From positions 62,001-126,000 of the forward strand of contig CANKZR010000002.1 of the NCBI GenBank assembly GCA_947488625.1: a DNA stretch of 64,000 bases, read 5' to 3'. Below the pieces are notes generated by a model, which did no database searches, was not told the DNA's origin, and was given only the letters and a program-made list of their open reading frames with translations. Origin of the DNA: an uncultured Sphingomonadaceae bacterium (GTDB lineage Bacteria > Pseudomonadota > Alphaproteobacteria > Sphingomonadales > Sphingomonadaceae). Shown one piece after another: positions 52,372-63,622 of the stretch; position 1 is the first letter of the stretch, and each line of letters starts with the position of its first letter. A program made the position numbers and the translations under genes.

Positions 52372-52375
<4 letters not shown>
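51887..52375 (+). CDS. purE: 5-(carboxyamino)imidazole ribonucleotide mutase
   Basis: Purine synthesis: converts N5-CAIR to CAIR. 162 residues with [69 protein letters not shown] and [35 protein letters not shown], the classical PurE motifs. It overlaps purK by four bases (ATGA), the usual purEK pair. Confidence 0.97.
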
Positions 52376-55098
<2,723 letters not shown>

Positions 55099-55102
<4 letters not shown>

Positions 55103-56052
55103 CCCGTCTCTGCCACCGCGATCCCATGCCGGAAAACCTGCGCGGCGCCATTGTCGCTCTCGGCAATTTCGACGGTTTTCACCTTGGCCACCAGCACGTG
55201 GTGCGCGAAGCCGTGGAATGGGCGCGCGCGGAGGACCGCCCCGCCATCGTCGCCACTTTCGATCCGCATCCCGTGCGCCATTTCGCGCCGCATGTGCCGC
55301 CGTTCCGCCTCACCTCGCTGGACCAGCGCGAAGCACTGTTCGAGGCCGCTGGCGCTGCTGCCATGATGGTGTTCGATTTCGATGACGCGCTGGCGGCGAC
55401 CACGGCGACTAGCTTCGTGCGCGATCTGCTGGCAGGCCACATCGGCGCGGCAGGCGTGGTGACGGGCGAGGACTTCACTTTTGGCAAGGATCGCGGCGGG
55501 AACACGCAGGTCTTGCGCGAAGTGGGCGCAACCTGCGGCATTACCGCGCGCGCCATCGGCCCGGTCGGCGACAACAACGATCCTGGGGGCCAGGTGGTAT
55601 CCTCCAGCCGCATACGTGACGCACTGAAGGCGGGCGACTGCGAGAGGGCTGCGCAACTGCTGACCCGTCCATTTGCCGTGCGCGGAACCGTTATCCATGG
55701 CGACAAGCGCGGGCGCGAACTGGGCTATCCCACCGCCAACATCGACATGGGCAGCTATATCCGCCCTCGCTTCGGCATCTACGCGGTAACGGGCCGCGTG
55801 CTGGCCACGGGACAGGAATTGCAGGGCGCGGCAAACCTGGGCGTGCGCCCTAGCTTCGATCCGCCCAAGGAATTGCTGGAGCCGTATTTCTTCGATTTCT
55901 CCGGCGACCTGTACGGGCAGGAAATCGACGTGGCCTTCCATCACTTCCTGCGGCCCGAGGCCAAGTTCGACGACATGGACGCGCTCAAGCGCCAGATGGA
56001 AGAGGATTGTGCCAAGGCGCGCGACCTACTAGGTGCCCGCCCAAAGGAATAA
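55099..56052 (+). CDS. ribF: Bifunctional riboflavin kinase/FAD synthetase
   Basis: Makes FMN and FAD from riboflavin. The N-terminal nucleotidyl-transferase domain has VALGNFDGFHLGHQHVV (HIGH-like) and GHIGAAGVVTGEDFTFGKDRGG; the C-terminal kinase domain has VIHGDKRGRELGYPTANI and FGIYAV, with VRPSFD. The track's first 84 codons are shadow of the dipeptidase gene; ATG 55099 overlaps its stop and gives 317 residues, the normal length. It is directly upstream of ileS, as in many bacteria. Confidence 0.95.
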
Positions 56053-56059
56053 TGGCGCG

Positions 56060-58993
56060 ATGACCGACGAAAAAGCCAAGCGGGATTACCGAGACACAGT
56101 CTTCCTGCCCAAGACCGATTTTCCGATGAAAGCCGGCCTGCCTGCAAAGGAGCCGGGCATCCTTGCGCGCTGGGAAGAGCAGGGCCTCTACCAGCAATTG
56201 CGCGAGGCGCGCAAAGGCCGCGAGAAGTTCATCCTCCACGATGGCCCGCCCTACGCCAATGGCAACATCCACATCGGTCACGCGCTGAACAAGGTGCTGA
56301 AGGACGCGGTGATCCGCACGCAGACGCTGCTGGGCAAGGATGCGCCTTACGTGCCGGGCTGGGACTGCCACGGCCTGCCGATCGAGTGGAAGATCGAGGA
56401 AGCCTACCGCAAGAAGAAGAAGAACAAGGACGAGGTTCCGCCCAAGGAATTCCGCCAGGAATGCCGCGACTACGCCGCCGAGTGGGTGGCCGTGCAGGCC
56501 GCGCAGTTCAAGCGGCTGGGCGTGATGGGCGAGTGGGACAAGCCCTACCTCACCATGGATCCGCAAGCCGAGGCGGGCATCGTCGCAGAACTGCTGAAGT
56601 TCGCCGAGAGCGGCCAGCTCTATCGCGGCGCGAAGCCGGTGATGTGGAGCCCTGTCGAAAAGACCGCACTGGCCGAGGCCGAGGTCGAGTACGAGGATAT
56701 CACCTCGACGCAGATCGACGTGGCGTTCGAGATTGTCGAATCGCCAATCGAGGAACTGGTCGGCGCACACGCGGTGATCTGGACGACCACGCCTTGGACG
56801 ATCCCGGTGAACCAGGCTTTGGCTTATGGGCCGGAGATTGAGTATTGGGTGTATGAAGTCACTTCTACTACAGAGCCCGGCATGGAAGGCTGGATTGGTC
56901 GCAAACTCCTCGTCAATCCCAGCCTTATGCTTGGCAAATCAGACGCTCTCGGTGTCGCTGAGCGAACGGGAATTGAATACACGAGTGTAGAAGGCCTCAA
57001 GCTCAAAGGCTCCGACCTCGCCGGAACCAAGGTCCGCCACCCGATGCACCACCTCGGCGGTTTCTTCGCCGAGACGCGTCCGATGCTGGCGGGCGATTTC
57101 GTCACCACTGATGCGGGTACAGGCATCGTCCACATGGCACCCGACCACGGCGAGGACGACTTCGACCTGTGCAAGGCCAACGGCATCACGCCCAAATTCG
57201 TGGTGGACGACGATGGCCGTTACCGCGAGGACTGGGGCTGGCTGCCTCGCACGGACGAGCGAAATGCCTCGGTCATCAATCCCAAGTTCAACGCGCCCGA
57301 CGGGCCGATCTGTTCGGACCTGCGCGAAGCGGGCGCTCTCCTCAGCGCATCCGCAGATTATCAACACTCTTATCCACATAGCTGGCGCTCGAGAGCCAAG
57401 GTGATTTTCCGCTGCACGCCGCAATGGTTCGTGCCGATGGACAAGCCTCTGGGCACGTTCGACTACGCCGTGGCCGATTCCGGACCTCTGGGTGGCGCCA
57501 TTGCGCTTGGCACGCAGGCGGACAAGACCGCTACGCTTCGCGAAACGGCGATGGCGGAGATCGAGAATACGCGGTTCGTCCCCGCCAAGGGCAAGAACCG
57601 TATCGGTTCGATGGTCGAAGGGCGTCCCGACTGGGTGCTCAGTCGCCAGCGCGCCTGGGGCGTGCCGATCACGCTGTTCGTGAATCGCGAGAGCGGCGAG
57701 TACCTTGTCGACAAGGCCGTGAACCAGCGCATCATCGAAGCCATCGCGCAGGACAGCGTCGATGCGTGGACGCAGGAAAACGCCGCCCAGCTTCTCGGCC
57801 CCGATTACGCGGTCGAGGATTACGAGATGGTCACCGACATTCTTGACGTGTGGTTCGATTCGGGCTCCACCCATTCCTTCGTGCTGGAATCGGACAACTG
57901 GCCCGACCTGCAATCGCCCGCCGATCTCTACCTCGAAGGCAGTGACCAGCATCGCGGCTGGTTCCAGTCCTCGCTGCTGGAAAGCTGCGCCACCCGTGGC
58001 CGCGCACCGTACAAGCAGGTGCTGACCCACGGCTTCACCATGGCGGCGGACGGCCGCAAGATGTCGAAGAGCCTCGGCAACACCATCGATCCGCTCAAGG
58101 TGATGGAGCAATACGGTGCCGACATCATCCGCCTGTGGGCGCTAAGTGTCGATTACACCGCCGACCACCGCATCGGCCCGGAAATCCTCAAGGGCGTGGC
58201 GGACCAGTACCGCAAGCTGCGCAACACCTTGCGCTACATGCTGGGTGCACTTGCAGATTTCGACGAAAGCGAGCGGGTTGACGTGGCGGACATGCCCGAG
58301 CTTGAACGCTATGCCCTCACCCTGCTGGGCGAGCTTGACGGCAAGCTGCGCACCCACGTCGATAATTACGATTTCGATGCCTACACCCGCGCGCTGGTGG
58401 ATTTCATGAATGAAGACCTCTCGGCCTTCTTCTTCGATATCCGCAAGGACCGCCTTTATTGTGACGCGCCCGGATTACTGGAGCGCCGCGCCTACCGCAC
58501 CGTGCTCGATACCCTGTTCAACGCTCTGATCCGCTATGCCGCACCGGTGCTGGTGTTCACGGCGGAAGAGGTGTGGAGCACGCGCCATCCCGCCAAGGAA
58601 TCGGGAGGGGCCGGATCGGTGCACCTGCTCGAATGGCCGGACATTCCCGCTGCGGATGCCAATAGCGAAAGGTGGGAGCAATTGCGCCAGCTTCGCGAAC
58701 GGGTGATGGAAGCCATCGAACCGCTGCGCCGCGAGAAGGCGATCCGTTCAGGCCTGGAAGCCGAAGTCACCGTACCCGCCAGCGCAGTGCCCGAAGGCTT
58801 CACTGCAGACGACCTTGCCACCCTGTTCATCACCGGCACAGTGACCCTGGGAGATGCGGACAGCGTGACGGTGGCAAAATCGAACGATGCCAAGTGCGGC
58901 CGGTGCTGGCGCCTCCTTCCCGAGGTTTCGGAAGATGGAGACCTGTGCAACCGCTGCGAGAGCGTGGTCGCCAAACTGGATGCCCTAGCATGA
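56060..58993 (+). CDS. ileS: Isoleucyl-tRNA synthetase
   Basis: Class I synthetase of 977 residues charging tRNA-Ile. Motifs: FILHDGPPYANGNIHIGHALNKVLKD (HIGH), WDCHGLPIEWKIE, the editing-domain stretch VIWTTTPWTIPVNQALAY and DGRKMSKSLGNTIDP (KMSKS); C-terminal zinc-binding CGRCWRLLPEV...CNRCESVV. The editing domain contains TTPWTI and GIVHMAPDHGEDDF. ATG 56060 (MTDEKAKRDYRDTVFLPKTDFPMK) is the family start, nine codons inside the track ORF. ribF upstream, lspA overlapping downstream. Confidence 0.98.
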   Translation: MTDEKAKRDYRDTVFLPKTDFPMKAGLPAKEPGILARWEEQGLYQQLREARKGREKFILHDGPPYANGNIHIGHALNKVLKDAVIRTQTLLGKDAPYVPGWDCHGLPIEWKIEEAYRKKKKNKDEVPPKEFRQECRDYAAEWVAVQAAQFKRLGVMGEWDKPYLTMDPQAEAGIVAELLKFAESGQLYRGAKPVMWSPVEKTALAEAEVEYEDITSTQIDVAFEIVESPIEELVGAHAVIWTTTPWTIPVNQALAYGPEIEYWVYEVTSTTEPGMEGWIGRKLLVNPSLMLGKSDALGVAERTGIEYTSVEGLKLKGSDLAGTKVRHPMHHLGGFFAETRPMLAGDFVTTDAGTGIVHMAPDHGEDDFDLCKANGITPKFVVDDDGRYREDWGWLPRTDERNASVINPKFNAPDGPICSDLREAGALLSASADYQHSYPHSWRSRAKVIFRCTPQWFVPMDKPLGTFDYAVADSGPLGGAIALGTQADKTATLRETAMAEIENTRFVPAKGKNRIGSMVEGRPDWVLSRQRAWGVPITLFVNRESGEYLVDKAVNQRIIEAIAQDSVDAWTQENAAQLLGPDYAVEDYEMVTDILDVWFDSGSTHSFVLESDNWPDLQSPADLYLEGSDQHRGWFQSSLLESCATRGRAPYKQVLTHGFTMAADGRKMSKSLGNTIDPLKVMEQYGADIIRLWALSVDYTADHRIGPEILKGVADQYRKLRNTLRYMLGALADFDESERVDVADMPELERYALTLLGELDGKLRTHVDNYDFDAYTRALVDFMNEDLSAFFFDIRKDRLYCDAPGLLERRAYRTVLDTLFNALIRYAAPVLVFTAEEVWSTRHPAKESGGAGSVHLLEWPDIPAADANSERWEQLRQLRERVMEAIEPLRREKAIRSGLEAEVTVPASAVPEGFTADDLATLFITGTVTLGDADSVTVAKSNDAKCGRCWRLLPEVSEDGDLCNRCESVVAKLDALA

Positions 58994-59508
58994 GCACGCT
59001 CGCCAAATTCCGCATCTACGGCATCGCACTGGCGCTGGCGATCTTTGCCATAGACCAGTGGGTGAAGAACTTCGTGGTGGAGGACCTTGGGCTAAGCCGC
59101 GTGGGTGACCATTATCCGCTACTGCCCTTCTTCGATTTCACGCGCACCAACAATTACGGCGTGTCGCTTGGCATGTTCGAGGCGACTAGCATGGAAATGC
59201 GCTGGATCCTCGTCGCCGTGACCGCGCTGATCTCCGTCGTGGTGTTCGTATGGATGCTGCGGGAAAAGCTGCTGGGCGACATTCTGGCCCTCGGCATGGT
59301 GCTGGGCGGCGCTCTGGGAAATATTCGCGACCGCTTCCTGTACGGATATGTCATCGACTATGCCGATTTGCACATCGGCGACTTCCGCCCTTTCCTGATT
59401 TTCAACGTCGCCGATGCCGCGATTACGATCGGCGTCGTTATTATCCTTGCCCGCGCCTTGTTCATGCGCGAGAAACCGTCCAATGAGCAGGACGCTGCTG
59501 CCGAATAG
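58990..59508 (+). CDS. lspA: Lipoprotein signal peptidase
   Basis: Inner-membrane aspartic peptidase that removes signal peptides from prolipoproteins. Four membrane segments; motifs FFDFTRTNNYGVSLGMF, LGGALGNIRDRFLYGYVIDYADLH (catalytic Asp in GNxxDR) and FLIFNVADAAITIGVVII (catalytic Asp in FNxAD). 172 residues is normal. The track's first 106 codons are shadow of ileS; ATG 58990 overlaps the ileS stop. It would process the several lipoproteins of this window. Confidence 0.96.
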   Translation: MSTLAKFRIYGIALALAIFAIDQWVKNFVVEDLGLSRVGDHYPLLPFFDFTRTNNYGVSLGMFEATSMEMRWILVAVTALISVVVFVWMLREKLLGDILALGMVLGGALGNIRDRFLYGYVIDYADLHIGDFRPFLIFNVADAAITIGVVIILARALFMREKPSNEQDAAAE

Positions 59509-59557
59509 AACCACGGCGAACAGACCGTTGGCCCATGAGCCCGGAGAATTGACAACT

Positions 59558-59980
59558 ATGCGTAATCACACCCGCGCCCCCTTTGCCCGTATCATGATTG
59601 CCGGTGCGGCCGTGCTTGGCCTATCTGCCTGTGGCGGCATCAGCATCGATCGTGAACGACCCGACGAATTTGCCGTGCAGCGCCAGGCGCCGCTGGTGAT
59701 TCCGCCCGATTTCCATCTCGTCCCGCCTGCACCCGGCGCGCCGCGCCCTGCAGAAGGCACCGCCTCGCAGCAGGCACTGGAAGCCTTGTTCGGCGGCCCT
59801 GCCCAGCGCAGTGGCATCGAAACCTCTGCACTCGATCAGGCAGGCGACGCCGCTCCCGGTATTCGCTCCGCCATCGGCGACGTCGGCACCTATACGGTGG
59901 ACAAGGGCACCGCCACGCAGGCCATCATCGCCGCCCCCGAAGGCGACGGACAGGCAGCACGGGCTGTAATACCTTCCTGA
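59558..59980 (+). CDS. DUF3035 lipoprotein (BamF-like)
   Basis: N-terminus MRNHTRAPFARIMIAGAAVLGLSACGG is a lipoprotein signal with lipobox LSAC. The mature start, RERPDEFAVQRQAPLVIPPDFHLVPPAPGAPRP, is the signature of DUF3035, a family associated with the BamF subunit of the outer-membrane beta-barrel assembly machine in alphaproteobacteria. The rest is Ala/Gly-rich and likely flexible. ATG 59558 is used; the track's earlier start lies inside lspA. Following ileS-lspA is a common position. BamF role is inference from the family. Confidence 0.83.
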   Translation: MRNHTRAPFARIMIAGAAVLGLSACGGISIDRERPDEFAVQRQAPLVIPPDFHLVPPAPGAPRPAEGTASQQALEALFGGPAQRSGIETSALDQAGDAAPGIRSAIGDVGTYTVDKGTATQAIIAAPEGDGQAARAVIPS

Positions 59981-60219
59981 TTTGGCCTCAAGCGCCGGCG
60001 TTCGCGTCCGCTCGCTTGGCTTTCCTCGCATAAGCTCGGGCGCGCGTTCGCGCTTGCGGTCGCTTTCGCGTCCGGGGCCATTCCTGGGCGATAGGATGAG
60101 AGCGGGACACGGACCGCGCCTAGCGGACCGCAAGGCCGAACGGCCGCCCGCAGCGGGCGCAGCTTGCTGTGCGTCTAGCGAGGACGATTGCGCGGAGGCG
60201 CAATCGAAAAACAAACAAG
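59981..60219 (+). repeat. Structured interspersed repeat, copy C (long form)
   Basis: Same two-part layout as copy B. The core runs over 60121-60219. The terminal hairpin reads CGATTGCGC / GCGCAATCG with loop GGAG (60185-60206), where copy B has CGAAGCCGC / GCGGCTTCG: paired substitutions keep the stem intact. It occupies most of the gap between the DUF3035 and CNNM genes, sense to the first and antisense to the second. Confidence 0.85.
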
Positions 60220-60250
60220 TCCTGCGGAACCCTGGCTCAACCTGTCCGGT

Positions 60251-61570
60251 CTATTCGTCGCTCGCGTCGCCAGACTTCTCCCGCGCCACCAGCAACTTGT
60301 CGATCTTGCGACCGTCCATGTCGACGATCTCGAAGCGCCAGCCCTGGTCGGTAAAGAATTCACCCTCCGCAGGCAGGTGCTTCAATACGGAAAGGACATA
60401 ACCCGCCGCCGTGGCGAATTCCTTGTTCTCGAGGAAATCCAGATCGAGGCGGTCGGCCAAGGCATCGGCTGCCAGCGCGCCCGAGACGAGATAGCTGCCG
60501 TCCTCGCGCTCGGTAAACATGGGCGTGTCCCCCTCGTCCTGGTGGCTGGCGAAATCGCCGGCGATTGCCGAGAGCAGATCTGCCGTGGTCACGATGCCGT
60601 CGAGATGGCCGTATTCGTCATGCACCATGGCCATGCCGGTGCCCGATTGCTGCAACACGCGCAGCGCGTCCATCGCATCCAGCTGGTCGGGCACGACCTC
60701 GCTCTTGCGCAGCAGTTCGTCCAGCACGACCCTGCGGCCCGTCATCAGCAGGGTCAGCACTTCGCGCACTTTCACGACGCCTACCACCTTGTCCGGCGAA
60801 CCCTCGGCAACCGGAAGCAGCGAATGCGGCGATTCGGCTATCGTCGTGCGCAGTTCCTCGTCATCGGCATTCACATCGATCCAGTCGATCTGGGTGCGCG
60901 GCGTCATCAGTTCCCGCACCGGGCGATCCTGCAGTCGCATGATGCCCGACAGGATGGCGCGCTCCTGTTCCTCTATCACACCGGTGCGTGTGGCATCGGC
61001 AAAGATCATGTGCAGTTCTTCTGCCGTCAGGCTGTGATCGCCCTTGTTGCGCATGCCCATCATCGCCAGCAGCAGGCTGGACGATGCATCCAGCAACCAT
61101 ACGAAAGGCGCGGCAACCTTTGCCAGCAGCGCCATCGGCCTTGCCATGATCAACGATATCGGCGTCGCCGCACGCAGGGCCAGCTGCTTGGGCACCAGTT
61201 CGCCCACGATCAGCGTGGCAAATGTGGTAAAACCGATGACCAGGGCGAAGCCGATATTGTAGGCCGTGTCCTCGCTCAGCCCGAACCAGGCAGAGATGCG
61301 TTCGCCCACGGGTGCGCCCAGCGCCGCGCCCGATACGGCGCCCGCGATGATCCCGATCAGGGTGATGCCAATCTGCACGGTGGAGAGAAACTTGCCCGGC
61401 TCTGCGGCAAGCCGCATGGCAACCTCGGCGCTCTTGCTGCCCTTTTCGGCAGCCATGCGCAGCCGTGCCGTGCGCGCAGAGACAATCGCCAGCTCCGACA
61501 TGGCGAAGACGCCGTTGAGAACGATCAGGAAAGCTAGCGCGGCAGCGTAATGCCAGGGGAAGGGGCTCAT
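60251..61570 (-). CDS. CNNM/CorC-type membrane protein with CBS domains
   Basis: Hemolysin-family-annotated protein of 439 residues. An N-terminal CNNM (DUF21) domain has four membrane segments: AALAFLIVLNGVFAMSELAIVSARTARL, TVQIGITLIGIIAGAVSGAAL, YNIGFALVIGFTTFATLIVGELVPKQLALR. Two CBS domains follow (VRELMTPRTQIDWIDVNADDEELRTTIAESPHSLLPVAEGSPDKVVGVVKVREVL, and the second around GMAMVHDEYGHLDGIVTTADLL), then a CorC_HlyC domain. Members of this group are linked to Mg2+ or Co2+ transport. Substrate unproven here. Confidence 0.9.
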   Translation of the reverse strand: MSPFPWHYAAALAFLIVLNGVFAMSELAIVSARTARLRMAAEKGSKSAEVAMRLAAEPGKFLSTVQIGITLIGIIAGAVSGAALGAPVGERISAWFGLSEDTAYNIGFALVIGFTTFATLIVGELVPKQLALRAATPISLIMARPMALLAKVAAPFVWLLDASSSLLLAMMGMRNKGDHSLTAEELHMIFADATRTGVIEEQERAILSGIMRLQDRPVRELMTPRTQIDWIDVNADDEELRTTIAESPHSLLPVAEGSPDKVVGVVKVREVLTLLMTGRRVVLDELLRKSEVVPDQLDAMDALRVLQQSGTGMAMVHDEYGHLDGIVTTADLLSAIAGDFASHQDEGDTPMFTEREDGSYLVSGALAADALADRLDLDFLENKEFATAAGYVLSVLKHLPAEGEFFTDQGWRFEIVDMDGRKIDKLLVAREKSGDASDE

Positions 61571-61631
61571 CAGGATTGTCCGCTAGCAGGTTTCGCGTCC
61601 GACGCAAAAGGCCCAGAAAGGTGGCGTTCAC

Positions 61632-61656
61632 GGAACAGGGTTCACAAACATACGTT
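61632..61656 (+). promoter_or_regulatory. Candidate EcfG (general stress) promoter of the OmpA/glycine-zipper gene
   Basis: GGAAC, 16 bases, CGTT matches the EcfG sigma-factor consensus of alphaproteobacteria (GGAAC-N16/17-CGTT) exactly and lies 62 bases before the ATG. It is overlaid by direct repeats GGGTTCAC at 61638-61645 and 61660-61667, 22 bases apart, plus GTTCAC at 61626-61631. I scanned other intergenic gaps by eye and found no other exact match. Confidence 0.6.
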
Positions 61657-61718
61657 AAAGGGTTCACAGCGCGCGACGAACGAGATGGGGATGCGCGTGT
61701 AATCGGAGGAATTAATTC

Positions 61719-62402
61719 ATGAATATCAAAAAGATGCTGGTATCCACGACGGCAGCGCTCGCACTTGTTGGCACCACCAGCGCCTGTGTAACGGACCCCA
61801 ATACGGGCGAAACGAAAATCTCGCGTACTGCGCTGGGTGGCCTCGGCGGCGCTGGGCTCGGCTATCTGCTGGGCGGCCTGATCGGTGGCAAGACGGCCCG
61901 TATCGTAGGCGCCGGCATCGGCGGCGCTGCTGGCGGTTACGTCGGCTATCAGATGGACGAGCAGATCCGCGAACTGGAAGAAGTCACCGCCGGTACCGGC
62001 GTAGATGTGAACCAGACGCCCGACGGCGACGGCATTCTGGTCAATTTTCCGGATGTGACCTTTGCGGTCGATTCGACCAGCATCTCGCCCACGATGCGCA
62101 ACACGCTGGACGGGGTTGCCCAGTCGATGATCGACTATCCCGAATCGCTCATCGACGTGATGGGCCATACCGATTCGACCGGTAGCGAGCAGTACAATCT
62201 CGATCTGTCGCGCCGCCGCGCGGAATCGGTTGCCAACTATCTCGTGTCGCGTGGTGTCTCGCGCGCCCGGATCGAAACGATCGGCTATGGCGAACAATAT
62301 CCCGTCGCCGATAACACGACAGCCGCCGGTCGTTCTGAAAATCGCCGTGTGGAAATCCGCATTACGCCGATCACCCAGGAAGATGTCGACGCAGCCTACT
62401 GA
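61719..62402 (+). CDS. OmpA-family lipoprotein with glycine-zipper region
   Basis: N-terminus MNIKKMLVSTTAALALVGTTSACVTDP is a lipoprotein signal (lipobox TSAC). A glycine-zipper segment follows (GGLGGAGLGYLLGGLIGGKTARIVGAGIGGAAGGYVGYQMD), likely membrane-inserting. The C-terminal OmpA domain has VNFPDVTFAVDSTSISPTMRNTLDGVAQSM, IDVMGHTDSTGSEQYNLDLSRRRAESVANYLVSRGVSRARIETIGYGEQYP and ENRRVEIRI, binding peptidoglycan. 227 residues. It lies downstream of a candidate stress promoter, and GGAGGAATTA precedes the ATG. A terminator follows. Confidence 0.9.
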   Translation: MNIKKMLVSTTAALALVGTTSACVTDPNTGETKISRTALGGLGGAGLGYLLGGLIGGKTARIVGAGIGGAAGGYVGYQMDEQIRELEEVTAGTGVDVNQTPDGDGILVNFPDVTFAVDSTSISPTMRNTLDGVAQSMIDYPESLIDVMGHTDSTGSEQYNLDLSRRRAESVANYLVSRGVSRARIETIGYGEQYPVADNTTAAGRSENRRVEIRITPITQEDVDAAY

Positions 62403-62425
62403 TCGGATCTTCGACTAGACAAGAA

Positions 62426-62453
62426 AGGCCGCTCCGTCTGGGGCGGTCTTTTT
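62426..62453 (+). terminator. Intrinsic terminator after the OmpA/glycine-zipper gene
   Basis: AGGCCGCTCC / GGGGCGGTCT stem with GTCT loop and following T run, 24 bases past the stop. Confidence 0.88.
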
Positions 62454-62517
62454 GTTTGGCCTCGAACGCCCGAACCACTCCCTTCCTTGCAGGCAATTTC
62501 GGAGAACGGTCGGCGCT

Positions 62518-62709
62518 GAGCCGGCCGCAGGTGCCCCGCAGCGAAGCGGAGGGAGAAGCGGAGGGAACAGAACCTAGGACGAAGCCTCGGAGGCGGCTTG
62601 GAAAAACAAACCACTTCACGGTCTGCGCCTAGCCGACCGCAAGGCCGAACGGTCGCCAGCAGCGGGCGCGTCTAGCGAGGACGATCGCGCGGAGGCGCAA
62701 ACGAGAAGC
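62518..62709 (+). repeat. Structured interspersed repeat, two degraded copies D1 and D2
   Basis: D1 (about 62518-62611) keeps AGGACGAAGCC and a terminal GGAG-loop hairpin with mismatches. D2 (about 62630-62709) keeps CCGCAAGGCCGAACGG, AGCGGGCG, CGTCTAGCGAGGACGA and the GGAG loop, with a short deletion where the GCGCAGC palindrome should be. They fill much of the 320-bp gap between the convergent OmpA and cysQ genes; nothing else gene-like is visible there. Confidence 0.75.
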
Positions 62710-62721
62710 GAACCAACCTGC

Positions 62722-63492
62722 CTACTTTCCCACCAGGCGCCTGGCTCGTTCCTGCAACCTGTCCACCGCTGCACCGTGAATGCCCGGCGCACTGACGAGC
62801 AGACCGAAAGCTCGCGGATCGCGCTTGTTATAGGCGAGCGGCTGGCCGAATGCGTCGGTAACGGCCGCCCCCGCTTCGCGCGCGATCAGGGCCGCTGCGG
62901 CGATATCCCACTCGAAACCCCAGCGGACGGTTGCGACAAGGTCCGCCCGGTCGGCAGCGACCATGGCGATGCGCAGGGCGATGGAATTCGGTTGTTCCAC
63001 TTTCGTCAGGTCATGGTCTTCCTTGGGCAGGTCATGGACCGGTACCCGTGCACCGGCGAATGTCTCCCGCTTGCTGGCTTTCAACCGTTCGCCGTTCAGC
63101 CAGGCCCCTTTCCCGGCGACGGCAGACCATACCTCTTCGCGCGCTGGCGCCACCAGCGAACCGATCAGCGGGCGACCTGCACAGATCAGCGCGACCGAAA
63201 CCGCCCAGCCCTTGCGCCCACGGATAAAATCGCGCGTGCCATCGATGGGATCGACCAGCCAGATCAGGCCCTTCTTCAGCCGGTCCGCATTATCGGCGGT
63301 CTCCTCCGACAGCCATCCGGCAGCGGGTAGCAGCGCACCCAGTTCGCGGCGCAGGAAGGCATCGACCTCCAGATCGGCCTCGCACACCGGATTGCCCGGA
63401 TATTTTTCCCAGCTTTGCAGGTCATGGCCACCCGCGGGCCACTTGCGAAGCGCCATGTGACCCGCCTCGCGGCAAATCTGTTCAAGTCTCAT
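62722..63492 (-). CDS. cysQ: 3'(2'),5'-bisphosphate nucleotidase, CysQ type
   Basis: Inositol monophosphatase-superfamily enzyme that removes the 3' phosphate from PAP, recycling it in sulfate assimilation. Motifs: WLSEETADNADRLKKGLIWLVDPIDGTRDFIRGRKGWAVSVALI (the DPIDGT metal site) and WGFEWDIAAAALIAREAGAAVTD (the second conserved WDxAAxxxI motif). The track starts at 63504; ATG 63492 (MRLEQICREAGHMAL) is equally likely. It is related to but distinct from the hisN product near 2 kb. Substrate assignment rests on the family pattern. Confidence 0.85.
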   Translation of the reverse strand: MRLEQICREAGHMALRKWPAGGHDLQSWEKYPGNPVCEADLEVDAFLRRELGALLPAAGWLSEETADNADRLKKGLIWLVDPIDGTRDFIRGRKGWAVSVALICAGRPLIGSLVAPAREEVWSAVAGKGAWLNGERLKASKRETFAGARVPVHDLPKEDHDLTKVEQPNSIALRIAMVAADRADLVATVRWGFEWDIAAAALIAREAGAAVTDAFGQPLAYNKRDPRAFGLLVSAPGIHGAAVDRLQERARRLVGK

Positions 63493-63622
63493 GCTGTCGA
63501 TCATCGGTGTCGTTGCCTGTGCGCAAGGGCGGAACCGATTGCAAGCACCGCGCGATGATGCTTAAGCGCGCGCAAACATCGCTGTCCCCCGACTCTCATT
63601 CACTGAAACGAAGGTTCGCCCC
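63493..63622. other. Divergent gap between cysQ and sucC
   Basis: About 130 bp holding the promoters of cysQ and sucC. No ORF is seen. AAGGTTCGCCCC precedes the sucC ATG. Confidence 0.4.
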
